In this document: one piece after another, positions 6,785-14,181 of the stretch
Position numbering within the stretch: the first letter of the stretch is position 1
Layout: each line of letters opens with the position of its first letter
Assembly: GCA_038229715.1 (NCBI GenBank)
Contig: JBBROD010000015.1
Span: forward strand, 1 to 64,000
Length of the DNA: 64,000 nucleotides
Direction: 5' to 3'
Source of the DNA: JANMES01 sp038229715
GTDB taxonomy: Bacteria; Planctomycetota; Phycisphaerae; Tepidisphaerales; Tepidisphaeraceae
Position numbers and translations under genes: made by a program
Notes under the pieces: generated by a model
Databases searched by the model: none
What the model was told of the DNA's origin: nothing
What the model saw: the letters and a program-made list of their open reading frames with translations, nothing else

Positions 6785-8266
6785 ATGAACCCAACACTCG
6801 TACAAGATGTCGTCGCTGAGGTAATGAAGCGGCTGAACGCCGGCAAATCAGCCGGTGGTGTCCGCGCCGGTGAAGATGCTGCGGCTAACGAAGGCAAGCG
6901 GCGCGAAGCCGAGGCCGCCCCCCACCTCGTCGGTGGAGCGACTGGCCAGAATGGCGTGTTCCTCAACGTCGACGAAGCGGTGACCGCTGCGACCGAAGCA
7001 CAGAAGAAACTCGTCCGCCTATCGATGGAAGACCGTGATGGCATTGTGAAGCTGATCAAAGCCCTCGCAAAGCAGAACGCCCAAGCCTGGGGCAAGATGG
7101 AGCTGGACGAGACCAAGATCGGCCGGCTCGATCACAAGATCGAAAAGCTGATCATCCTCGAACTCGTTCCCGGCGTGGAGTTTCTCAAGTCCGACGCCTA
7201 CAGCGGCAGCAACGGCCTGTGCCTGCAGGAATACGCGCCGTTCGGCGTGATCGGCGTGGTGACTCCCGTCACGCACGTCATCCCGACACTCAGCGCCAAC
7301 TGCGTGAACATGATCGCCGCCGGCAACAGTATCGTGGCCAACCCGCACCCCAGCGGCGTGAAGTGCGCGGTGCATGCGGTTCGCGAATACAACAAAGCCA
7401 TCCACGCCAAGTACGGCATTGACAATATCATCACCTGCATGGCCGCCCCGTCGCTGGAGACGGCCGACGCGATCTTTAACCACCGCGGCATCCCGCTGCT
7501 GGTGGTCACCGGCGGGCCGGCGGTGGCGCGGGCGGCGCTGGCGTGCAAGAAGCGTGCGATCGTCGCCGGGCCGGGCAATCCGCCGGTGGTGGTCGACGAA
7601 ACCGCCTGCTTGCAAAACGCAGCCCGTTCGATCGTGGCCGGTGCGGCGTTCGACAACAACCTGCTCTGCATCGGCGAGAAGCAGGTCTTCGTCGTCGACA
7701 GCGTGTACGACAAACTGATCAGCGAAATGGAAAAGGCCGGTGCGTTCGTCCTGAACGCCCAGCAGATTGAGCGGCTGACCAACGCCGCGCTACCGGTTGA
7801 TCCGAAAGACAACAAGCGCCACGTGCACAAAGATTTCGTAGGACAGGACGCCGCTGTCCTCGCCCGCGCTGCCGGCGTGAGCATCCCGCCGACCACGCAA
7901 CTGCTGATCGGCGAAACCAAGAGCGATCACCCGTACGTGCAGATCGAGCAGATGATGCCCTTCGTCCCGTTCGTGAAGTGCCGGAATGTGGAAGAGGCGA
8001 TGGACCTGGCGATCGAGTCAGAGCACGGCTACCGCCACACCGCCATCATCCACAGCCGGAACATGAACACAGTCACCAAGTTCGGCAAGATGGCGAACAC
8101 GACGATCTTCGTTGCCAACGGAGCGTCGCCGTCCGCACTGGGATTGGGCGGGCAAGGTTACTTGAGCTACTCGATCGCAACGCCGACCGGCGAAGGGATC
8201 ACCAGCCCGATGACGTTCACCCGCTTCCGCCGGATGATGGTGGCGGGATCGATGAGGATGATCTGA
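6785..8266 (+). CDS. CoA-acylating aldehyde dehydrogenase of the microcompartment
   Basis: 493 residues from the ATG at 6785; an upstream ATG at 6770 lies in the repeat. The enzyme oxidises an aldehyde to acyl-CoA with NAD. The catalytic cysteine is C295 in DNNLLCIGEKQ, matching the NNLPC-type motif of PduP/EutE relatives. Residues about 3-18 (PTLVQDVVAEVMKRLN) form an amphipathic encapsulation peptide, followed by a charged linker to about residue 60. In the PVM pathway the substrate is lactaldehyde from the class II aldolase, and the product lactyl-CoA goes to PduL (established for the family, inferred here). Confidence 0.93.
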   Translation: MNPTLVQDVVAEVMKRLNAGKSAGGVRAGEDAAANEGKRREAEAAPHLVGGATGQNGVFLNVDEAVTAATEAQKKLVRLSMEDRDGIVKLIKALAKQNAQAWGKMELDETKIGRLDHKIEKLIILELVPGVEFLKSDAYSGSNGLCLQEYAPFGVIGVVTPVTHVIPTLSANCVNMIAAGNSIVANPHPSGVKCAVHAVREYNKAIHAKYGIDNIITCMAAPSLETADAIFNHRGIPLLVVTGGPAVARAALACKKRAIVAGPGNPPVVVDETACLQNAARSIVAGAAFDNNLLCIGEKQVFVVDSVYDKLISEMEKAGAFVLNAQQIERLTNAALPVDPKDNKRHVHKDFVGQDAAVLARAAGVSIPPTTQLLIGETKSDHPYVQIEQMMPFVPFVKCRNVEEAMDLAIESEHGYRHTAIIHSRNMNTVTKFGKMANTTIFVANGASPSALGLGGQGYLSYSIATPTGEGITSPMTFTRFRRMMVAGSMRMI

Positions 8267-8270
8267 GGAT

Positions 8271-8334
8271 GCGGGTTGTAAGTTGCAGGTCGTAGGTTGG
8301 AAGGCCAACCCACAACCTTCAACAAACAACCTGC
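8271..8334. repeat. Inverted repeat, GTAGGTTG family
   Basis: The left arm GCGGGTTGTAAGTTGCAGG... and right arm ...CCTTCAACAAACAACCTGC are imperfect inverted repeats. Same family as 5919-6003. Confidence 0.6.
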
Positions 8335-8342
8335 AAAAAACA

Positions 8343-8603
8343 ATGCAACTAGGAACCGTCATCGGCCACGCCACCAGCACCATCAAGCACCCGACGTTTG
8401 TCGGCTGGCGGATGCTCGTGATTCAGCCGGTGAACAACGCCCGCCAGCCGGAAGCCGATCCGGTGGTGGCGTTCGACAAGCTCAACGCCGCCGTCGGGCA
8501 GACAGTCGTGTTCAACAGCGACGGCAAAGGCGCTCGCGATTTGGTCGGAAACGATAAAAGCCCGCTGCGATATTTCGTGGCGGCGATTGTGGATCAGGCT
8601 TGA
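8343..8603 (+). CDS. BMC-P pentameric vertex protein, second copy
   Basis: 86 residues: MQLGTVIGHATSTIKHPTFV with LVIQPVN, AVGQTVVFNSDGKGARDL and the C-terminal strand YFVAAIVDQA. All are EutN/CcmL-family traits. Shorter than the 107-residue first copy. The stop codon overlaps the start of the next gene (TGATG), so the two are probably translationally coupled. Confidence 0.88.
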   Translation: MQLGTVIGHATSTIKHPTFVGWRMLVIQPVNNARQPEADPVVAFDKLNAAVGQTVVFNSDGKGARDLVGNDKSPLRYFVAAIVDQA

Positions 8604-9181
8604 TGTTTTACACCGCGCGTCAGCTTGAGTCGCTGCTGAAGGAAACGGGAGCCATCGTGCTTCCCTACCGGGCGCGGTTGACTCCTGCTGCTAAAGATTT
8701 CGTGCGGGAGAAGAATATTTCTGTCGGTTACGCGGACGTAGCAAGTACGACGGGACGCGAGGGTTCGAAGAACCCTGTTTCGCCGTACCTGTGGTGGTGC
8801 GATGGACCGTGCGGAATCGCAAAAGCAGCGCTCGCAAATGTCGCGATCGACACCCCGCTCGCACCGATGGTGATCTTGAGCGACTCGACCCGCGTCAAAA
8901 GCGCCGTCGATCACCTGACGCGGGAAGTGACCGAAAAACGCGCCAGTGGCGGGATTCTGGTTGCTCCGCACGCAGCGGTCGCAACGGTGCTGGCGAACCG
9001 CAGCAAGGCCCTGCGGGCGATCGTCGGAACCTCGCTGGCGGCGGTCGAAGCGGGCATCGAACAGGTTTCCGCCAACGTGCTGATCCTCGAAACCGATCGG
9101 CTGGCGATCGGCGAGATGCGGCAGCTCGTCCGCCGGTTTGTGACGGCCAAGCGAACGAACGATTTTGTGGAAACGGCGTAG
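8603..9181 (+). CDS. Microcompartment-operon protein with degenerate RpiB-like domain, function unknown
   Basis: 192 residues from ATG 8603 (a TTG at 8600 is possible). Residues 1-42 (FYTARQLESLLKETGAIVLP, then ARLTPAAKDFVREKNI) resemble the N-terminal helices seen in EutQ/PduO-like proteins. From about 60 to 185 the pattern GGILVA...LANRSKALRAIVGTSLAAVE...SANVLILETD...LVRRFV follows ribose-5-phosphate isomerase B. The RpiB active-site cysteine and its GTG loop are not recognisable (GGILVAPHAAVATV instead), so it is probably not an active isomerase. It sits between two pentamer genes, start overlapping the first and 3 bases before the second. I cannot name a function. Confidence 0.65.
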   Translation: MFYTARQLESLLKETGAIVLPYRARLTPAAKDFVREKNISVGYADVASTTGREGSKNPVSPYLWWCDGPCGIAKAALANVAIDTPLAPMVILSDSTRVKSAVDHLTREVTEKRASGGILVAPHAAVATVLANRSKALRAIVGTSLAAVEAGIEQVSANVLILETDRLAIGEMRQLVRRFVTAKRTNDFVETA

Positions 9182-9184
9182 CAC

Positions 9185-9478
9185 ATGCGAATCGGCAAGG
9201 TCATTGGTCGCCTCACCCTCAACAGCGTTTACGAAACGCTGGTTGGCGGGCGGTTCGTGATCGCCGTAGTGCAGGACCGCTTCGCATTAGCTGGTAAACC
9301 CGGCAAGTCGGCCGAGACCGTGGTGGTGTATGACAACCTGGGCGCAAGCGAAGGCGACCTGATCGCCTTCACCGAAAGCCGGGAAGCGACGATGCCGTTC
9401 TATCCTGAAAAGCGCGTGCCGCTGGATGCGTTTAACGCGGCGATTCTTGACCAAGTGAAGATTGAATTGCAGTTGTAA
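9185..9478 (+). CDS. BMC-P pentameric vertex protein, third copy
   Basis: 97 residues: MRIGKVIGRLTLNSVYETLV, RFVIAVVQ, then ASEGDLIAFTESREATMPFY and the C-terminal strand DAFNAAILDQVKIELQL. This is the EutN/CcmL pattern. It follows the RpiB-like gene after 3 bases. Three sequence-distinct pentamers in one locus suggest different vertex roles, but this cannot be told from sequence. Confidence 0.88.
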   Translation: MRIGKVIGRLTLNSVYETLVGGRFVIAVVQDRFALAGKPGKSAETVVVYDNLGASEGDLIAFTESREATMPFYPEKRVPLDAFNAAILDQVKIELQL

Positions 9479-9479
9479 T

Positions 9480-9545
9480 TGTCGCATGGGCTACCCGCCC
9501 ATGCCCGAGTGTGTAAACAGAGCATGGGCCAGTAGCCCGTGCGAC
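9480..9545. repeat. Inverted repeat GTCGCATGGGCTACCCGCCC type
   Basis: Arms GTCGCATGGGCTACCCGCCC / GGGCCAGTAGCCCGTGCGAC around a short loop. Same family as 6711-6775 and 28517-28570. Confidence 0.7.
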
Positions 9546-9562
9546 AAGAAACGGTGACGACT

Positions 9563-10459
9563 ATGGCTAAAACATTTGTCAGCGAGTTCAAGATCCGCGA
9601 ACAGTTGTGCGACATCGGCCGGCGAATCTGGCTGAAGGGATTCTGCGCCGGCAACGAAGGCAACCACTCCTTCCGCATGAGCGATAACAAGTTCCTCTGC
9701 ACGCCGACCGGCATTAGCAAAGGCAACCTCAAGCCCGAAGACATTTGCACCGTCGACGGCGCCGGCAAACAGTTGGCCGGTCGGCTGAAGCGGTCGAGCG
9801 AATTTTTGATGCATGCCGCCATCTACAAGGCCCGGCCGGACGTGGTTGCGGTCATCCACAGCCACCCACCGCACGCGACGGCGTTCGCGATCGCCGGCGT
9901 GGATTTGCCCACCTGCATTCACCCCGAGGCCGAGGTGTTCCTCGGACCGGTGAAGACCGCGCAATACGTCACTCCCGGCGATCAGCGATTGGCCGACTCG
10001 ATCGTGCCGCTCACGCAGGGATCCAACACGGTGCTGATGGGCAATCACGGCGTGGTTTGCTTCGATACCGATCTCGAACAGTGCTACTACAAGCTTGAAA
10101 TCGTCGACGCCTACGCCCGCATCCTGCTGCTGGCCAAGCAACTCGGCAACGTCAACGCACTAGGCTCAACGGAGATGGCGGAACTGATCCAACTCAAGGC
10201 GAAGTTCGGGCTGAACGATCCTCGTATGGAAGAGGCGAAAAAAGGAATCGTCGGCTGCGGCACGAGCGATTTCATCAGCCGCGTGCGGGCCGAAATCGGC
10301 GGGCGCGGGAAGATGAGCGTCGACGGAGGCACCGCTCCCGTGCCGAAGGCCGATCCGCTCAGTGGCGCGATCGCCTCGATGATCCCGAACAACGTCAGCG
10401 CTGCCGATCTCGAAACACTCGTGCAGACGATCACGGATCAGATCATGGCGACTGCGTAA
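9563..10459 (+). CDS. Class II aldolase (fuculose/rhamnulose-phosphate type) with C-terminal encapsulation peptide
   Basis: 298 residues from ATG 9563; the upstream ATG at 9539 lies in a repeat. The fold is the L-fuculose-1-phosphate aldolase/adducin family: E80 (SSE), H99 and H101 (HSHPPHA) and H162 (GNHGVV) match the family's catalytic Glu and three zinc His. The reaction would cleave fuculose- or rhamnulose-1-phosphate to lactaldehyde and dihydroxyacetone phosphate. An extra tail follows a glycine/proline linker and ends SAADLETLVQTITDQIMATA, an amphipathic helix like other encapsulation peptides, so this enzyme is probably cargo. The sugar isomerase and kinase are not in the window. Confidence 0.9.
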   Translation: MAKTFVSEFKIREQLCDIGRRIWLKGFCAGNEGNHSFRMSDNKFLCTPTGISKGNLKPEDICTVDGAGKQLAGRLKRSSEFLMHAAIYKARPDVVAVIHSHPPHATAFAIAGVDLPTCIHPEAEVFLGPVKTAQYVTPGDQRLADSIVPLTQGSNTVLMGNHGVVCFDTDLEQCYYKLEIVDAYARILLLAKQLGNVNALGSTEMAELIQLKAKFGLNDPRMEEAKKGIVGCGTSDFISRVRAEIGGRGKMSVDGGTAPVPKADPLSGAIASMIPNNVSAADLETLVQTITDQIMATA

Positions 10460-10467
10460 TCTCTGGT

Positions 10468-10583
10468 CCCCTCTCCTTCCGGGAGAGGGTTAGGGTGAGG
10501 GGCTTTGCGCTTTCCCCCTTGCCGCGAAATATGAAATCGAAGTGCCCTGCCCCTCACCCCGGCCCTCTCCCGGCGGGAGAGGG
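10468..10583. repeat. Inverted repeat of CCCTCTCC / GGAGAGGG type
   Basis: Left CCCCTCTCCTTCCGGGAGAG followed by GGTTAGGGTGAGGGG, right CCCCTCACCCCGGCCCTCTC with CCGGCGGGAGAGGG. The arms are nested palindromes. A one-armed relative is translated inside the adenine deaminase gene at 52395-52437. Confidence 0.7.
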
Positions 10584-10598
10584 AGAAAGATTCAAATC

Positions 10599-11525
10599 AT
10601 GAAAGTCAGCATCATCGGCGGCGGCGGACGGGTCGGCAGCAATGCGGCGTTTGCCCTGCAGTGCGCCGGCATCGTCAGCCAGATTCACCTCCTCGACGCC
10701 AACGAACAGATGGCGCAAGGCGAAGCCCTCGATCTGCTCCACGGCACGAGCGTGATCGGCGACCAAAAAATCTACGCCGGCGGGTACGACCAATGCGCCG
10801 ACGCCGACCTCGTCTGCATCACCGCCGGCCTGCGGCGCAAGCCCGACGAAAGCCGGCTCGATCTAATCAACCGTAATGTCTCGCTGTTCAGGCAGATTCT
10901 GGACTCGCTCAAATCCGCCGGGCTGAAGAAGGACGCGATCATCTTCGTCGTCTCCAACCCAGTCGACATCCTTACGCGACTCGCGATCGACACGCTGAAG
11001 TGGAACCCCGCCAAAGTCATCGGCCTGGGCACACAACTGGACACCGCCCGCTTCCGCTCGCTGATCGCCCAGGAAGTAGGCCTGCCGCCGAGCCAGGTGA
11101 AGGCGCTGATTCTCGGCGAGCACGGCGACAGCATGGTCCCCATCTGGTCCACCGCCGAGGCCGGCGGAATCGCGCTCACCAAGCTGCCGAACTTCAGCAC
11201 CGCGCAACAGAACAAAATCTTCGAGCGCACCAAAACCAGCGGGGCCGAGTGCATCAAGCTCAAAGGCGGCGCCGGCTGGGCCGTCGGCCTGACGATCGCG
11301 GAAGTGATTCACCCGATCGCGCTGAACCAGCCTAAAATGCTTCCCGTCAGTAGCCAACTCACCGGCGAATACGGAATCCGCGGCACATGCACCAGCCTGC
11401 CGACACTGATCGACCGCACCGGCGTTGTAAAACGTTTCGAGATCGAACTTTGGCCGCGCGAAGCTTCAGCGATCGTCGCCGGCAGCAAGCAGCTCGATGA
11501 CACGTACGCTAAAGTCAGTAAGTAA
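10599..11525 (+). CDS. Lactate/malate dehydrogenase family protein of the microcompartment operon
   Basis: 308 residues from ATG 10599. The NAD-binding motif is IIGGGGRVGSNAAF, the catalytic aspartate/histidine region shows GEHGDSMVP, and the active-site loop reads GLRRKPDESRLDLINRN. In this loop lactate dehydrogenases usually have Gln and malate dehydrogenases Arg at the specificity position; here it is Arg. The PVM pathway assigns this gene to NAD recycling, for example lactate/pyruvate interconversion. The substrate therefore needs care: it may be a different 2-keto acid. The gene lies downstream of the aldolase, separated by a repeat. Confidence 0.82.
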   Translation: MKVSIIGGGGRVGSNAAFALQCAGIVSQIHLLDANEQMAQGEALDLLHGTSVIGDQKIYAGGYDQCADADLVCITAGLRRKPDESRLDLINRNVSLFRQILDSLKSAGLKKDAIIFVVSNPVDILTRLAIDTLKWNPAKVIGLGTQLDTARFRSLIAQEVGLPPSQVKALILGEHGDSMVPIWSTAEAGGIALTKLPNFSTAQQNKIFERTKTSGAECIKLKGGAGWAVGLTIAEVIHPIALNQPKMLPVSSQLTGEYGIRGTCTSLPTLIDRTGVVKRFEIELWPREASAIVAGSKQLDDTYAKVSK

Positions 11526-11527
11526 GA

Positions 11528-11591
11528 CGTAGGTTGTGAGTGGTGGGTTGTAGGTTGGAATTCAACTCCAACCCACGACTCACAACCTACG
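11528..11591. repeat. Inverted repeat CGTAGGTTGTGAGTGGTGGG type
   Basis: Arms CGTAGGTTGTGAG... and ...CTCACAACCTACG are nearly perfect, with GTTGGAATTCAACTCCAAC in the middle. Same family as 5919-6003. Confidence 0.7.
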
Positions 11592-11606
11592 ACCAACAAA
11601 TCCAAG

Positions 11607-12380
11607 ATGCTCATCCCCGCCCGCCAATCTCGCATCAAGGAACTGCTCGCCGAGCGGGGCATGGGTGATCACGAATGGCTGGCGGCCGAGTTGCAAGTCA
11701 GTCCGTCGACGATCCGTCGCGATCTGGAAATGCTGGAGCAGGCCGGGCTGGTGCAGCGCACGCACGGCGGGGTGATGTGGATCGGCGATAAGGACAAGCC
11801 GCCGGGTACTCGGCCGTATGCGTTTGATCAGCGGATGGGCTACCAGATCGACGCCAAGCGGAAGATCGCGAAGGTGGCCGCGAACCTGGTGCAGGCCGGT
11901 GATACCGTGCTCGTCGACGGCGGGACGTCCACCTACTACCTCGCCGAGGAATTGGCCGATCGGCCGATGCAGTTGGTCACCAACTCGCTGCCGATCTCGA
12001 ATCTGTTTATCAACAACGATCAAGTCGAACTCATCCTCACTGGCGGGCTGCTGTACCCGCGCTACGGCGTACTTCTCGGCCCGATGGCGGAAAGTCTGAT
12101 CGCCAGCATCCACACCAGAACACTGTTCCTGAGCGTGGCGGGAATTCACCAGGGCACGCTTTACAACCAAAACATGCTGCTCGTACAGGCCGAGCGGAAG
12201 ATGATGCAGCAGGCGCAGCAAACCGTCCTGCTGATCGATTCCACCAAGTTCGGCCAGCAGGCGCTTTGCCAACTGTGCGAGCTGGACGAAATGGACATCG
12301 TCGTCACGGATAGCGACATTTCGGACGAAGACCGCAAAAAGATCGAATCCGCCGGCTGCAGGCTGCTGGTTGCGGAATAG
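11607..12380 (+). CDS. DeoR-family transcriptional repressor
   Basis: 257 residues. The N-terminal 60 residues form a DeoR winged helix (RQSRIKELLAERG, LAAELQVSPSTIRRDLEMLE, LVQRTHGGV). The remainder is a sugar-phosphate-sensing domain (LVDGGTSTYYLAEEL; LTGGLLYPRYG; VLLIDSTKFGQQA). DeoR-type repressors usually release DNA on binding a sugar phosphate. It is the last gene of the microcompartment operon, and PVM loci typically encode such a regulator. The palindrome at 3269-3281 is its most obvious candidate operator. Confidence 0.92.
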   Translation: MLIPARQSRIKELLAERGMGDHEWLAAELQVSPSTIRRDLEMLEQAGLVQRTHGGVMWIGDKDKPPGTRPYAFDQRMGYQIDAKRKIAKVAANLVQAGDTVLVDGGTSTYYLAEELADRPMQLVTNSLPISNLFINNDQVELILTGGLLYPRYGVLLGPMAESLIASIHTRTLFLSVAGIHQGTLYNQNMLLVQAERKMMQQAQQTVLLIDSTKFGQQALCQLCELDEMDIVVTDSDISDEDRKKIESAGCRLLVAE

Positions 12381-12395
12381 ATCAGAATCAATTTT

Positions 12396-12484
12396 TACCA
12401 CAGAGCCGCAGAGGTTTCACAGAGAACACAGAGAAGACAAGAATTTCTCTGTGTTCTCTGTGAAACCTCTGCGGCTCTGTGGTA
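12396..12484. repeat. Long perfect-looking inverted repeat TACCACAGAGCCGCAGAGGT
   Basis: About 40-bp arms: TACCACAGAGCCGCAGAGGTTTC... and its inverse, with CACAGAGAA-type units near the loop. It lies between deoR and trpA. It could also act as a transcription barrier, though it has no T tract. Confidence 0.75.
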
Positions 12485-12555
12485 AATCCAACGCATGAAC
12501 ACCAAAGGGACACCACTTTGATTCATATTGTCCGCCCCTTTATGATCGCCTTGCT

Positions 12556-13362
12556 ATGCCACGCATTTCCATCGCCCAAACGTTTGAGACGCTCCGAGCC
12601 AAGAAGCAGATCGCGTTGATGCCCTTCGTGCCGGCCGGCTATCCATCGCTGGCGGCGACTGAGGCGATCCTGCCGGCGCTGGAAGCCGGCGGCGCGAACT
12701 TGATCGAGATCGGCGTGCCCTTCTCCGACCCGATCGCCGACGGGCCGATCATCCAAGCAGCGTTCACCGAGGCGCTGGAGAACAAGATCAAGGTGGCCGA
12801 CGTGTTCGCGCTCGTCGCGAAGGTTCGCCCGAAAGTCTCCATCCCGCTGGTGGCGATGCTCAGCTACAGCATCGTCTTCCGCTACGGCGTGGAAAAGTTC
12901 GTCGCCGACGCCAAGGCGGCCGGGTTTGATGCGTTGATCATTCCTGACCTGCCTCCGCCCGAAGCGCAGAAGATCTGCAGGATCATCCGCGCCGGCGGGC
13001 TCGACACCGTGCTGCTGGTTGCGCCAAGCACTTCGCCGGAGCGTCGCAAGGAGATTGCAACGCTGAGCAGCGGGTTTGTGTATTACCTTTCGGTGGCGGG
13101 CATCACCGGCGAACGAACGTCGCTGCCAGCCGACCTCGCGGCGAATCTAGCGACGCTGATGTCGCTCACGAAGACGCCGATCTGTGTCGGCTTCGGCATA
13201 AACACCGCCGACCATGTGAAGCAGCTCCAAGGCGCCGCCGACGGCGCGATCGTAGGGACGGCGTTTGTTCGACGCATCAACGAACACAAGTCCGGCGCTC
13301 CCGCCAAGATCGCCGAGGCGTGCGCCCAATACTGCCGGGAACTGCTGGCTAAAGTCCGTTAA
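12556..13362 (+). CDS. trpA: Tryptophan synthase alpha chain
   Basis: 268 residues. TrpA cleaves indole-3-glycerol phosphate to indole and glyceraldehyde-3-phosphate. The catalytic Glu and Asp are visible in LIEIGVPFSDPIADGPIIQ, and the phosphate-binding end VGFGINTADH and GAIVGTAFV are present. trpB is not adjacent, which is unusual for bacteria but occurs in planctomycetes with scattered trp genes (general knowledge). The gene stands alone between repeats; the stop codon overlaps a 20-base palindrome. Confidence 0.95.
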   Translation: MPRISIAQTFETLRAKKQIALMPFVPAGYPSLAATEAILPALEAGGANLIEIGVPFSDPIADGPIIQAAFTEALENKIKVADVFALVAKVRPKVSIPLVAMLSYSIVFRYGVEKFVADAKAAGFDALIIPDLPPPEAQKICRIIRAGGLDTVLLVAPSTSPERRKEIATLSSGFVYYLSVAGITGERTSLPADLAANLATLMSLTKTPICVGFGINTADHVKQLQGAADGAIVGTAFVRRINEHKSGAPAKIAEACAQYCRELLAKVR

Positions 13363-13380
13363 ACTAGCGATCGCTAGTTT
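13361..13380. repeat. Perfect 20-base palindrome at the trpA stop codon
   Basis: AAACTAGCGATCGCTAGTTT is a perfect palindrome containing GCGATCGC. It begins inside the trpA stop. There is no T tract beyond GTTT, so it is at best a weak terminator. Confidence 0.6.
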
Positions 13381-13495
13381 GCAAGAAACCAAGCAATCGC
13401 TGTAACTAACTTACAGGGATGTACTTAAGAACTTTTTACCCGATTCAAAGACCTGTTTTTTCCTCTAACCCCAAGCCTGTTAGAGTGTCTGACGT

Positions 13496-14122
13496 ATGGA
13501 TGAGCAGGCACCCAATCCGACCGCGCCCGGCGACGCAAGCGTCCCGGCTGATGCGGATTTGGTCGCCAAGACCCTCGCCGGTGATCGCAAAGCGTTTGAC
13601 GTGCTCATCCTGCGGTACCAGCGGCAAGCCGTCGCCGTGTCGTATCGGCTGCTGGGCAACACCAACGACGCGCTCGAGGTCACGCAGGATGCGTACCTCA
13701 AGGCTTACAAGGGACTGAGCACCTTGCAGAAGCCCGGCGCGTTTGCGGGTTGGCTGATGCGGATCGTGAGCAACCTGTCGCTCAACTACCGCCGCAGCCG
13801 CAAGACAAGACAGCAATTGCCGCTGGACGACATGTTAGGCAAGCAAGAGTCGACGGGCAAAGCCGGCGGAGCGGGCGGCGAATGGATGGCTAAGAGCGGC
13901 GACCCGCTCCGCAACTTGGAGAGCCGCGAGATGGGCGCCAAGCTGCAACAGGCCCTTCAGCAGTTGCCGGATAAGCAGCGGCAGGCGATCCTGATGTTCA
14001 CGATCGAAGAAATGCCGCAGAAGGAAGTAGCCGCGGCGCTCGGCTGCAGCGTGGAAGCGGTGAAGTGGCATGTGTTTCAAGGACGGAAGAAGTTGAAGGA
14101 ATTGTTGAAAGACCATTTGTAG
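13496..14122 (+). CDS. ECF-type RNA polymerase sigma factor
   Basis: 208 residues. Region 2 is at about 20-95 (DLVAKTLAGDRKAFDVLILR, then DALEVTQDAYLKAYKGL), region 4 at about 140-205 (QQLPDKQRQAILMFTIEEMP, then VAAALGCSVEAVKWHVFQGR). There is no region 3, as expected for extracytoplasmic-function sigma factors. The linker is long and glycine-rich. The next gene is a single-pass protein that looks like its anti-sigma factor, followed by an STN-domain protein. The target promoters are unknown. Confidence 0.92.
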   Translation: MDEQAPNPTAPGDASVPADADLVAKTLAGDRKAFDVLILRYQRQAVAVSYRLLGNTNDALEVTQDAYLKAYKGLSTLQKPGAFAGWLMRIVSNLSLNYRRSRKTRQQLPLDDMLGKQESTGKAGGAGGEWMAKSGDPLRNLESREMGAKLQQALQQLPDKQRQAILMFTIEEMPQKEVAAALGCSVEAVKWHVFQGRKKLKELLKDHL

Positions 14123-14175
14123 GTTACGCCTCGGCGGACCACTACGGTTAGCGGCCCGCCAAGGCGGACCCTACA
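14119..14175. repeat. Inverted repeat GTAGGNT...CCGCCTTGGCGGACC type
   Basis: TGTAGGTTACGCCTCGGCGG... and ...CCGCCAAGGCGGACCCTACA are inverted. It overlaps the sigma-factor stop. A second copy lies at 29651-29711. Confidence 0.65.
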
Positions 14176-14181
14176 TGAATC

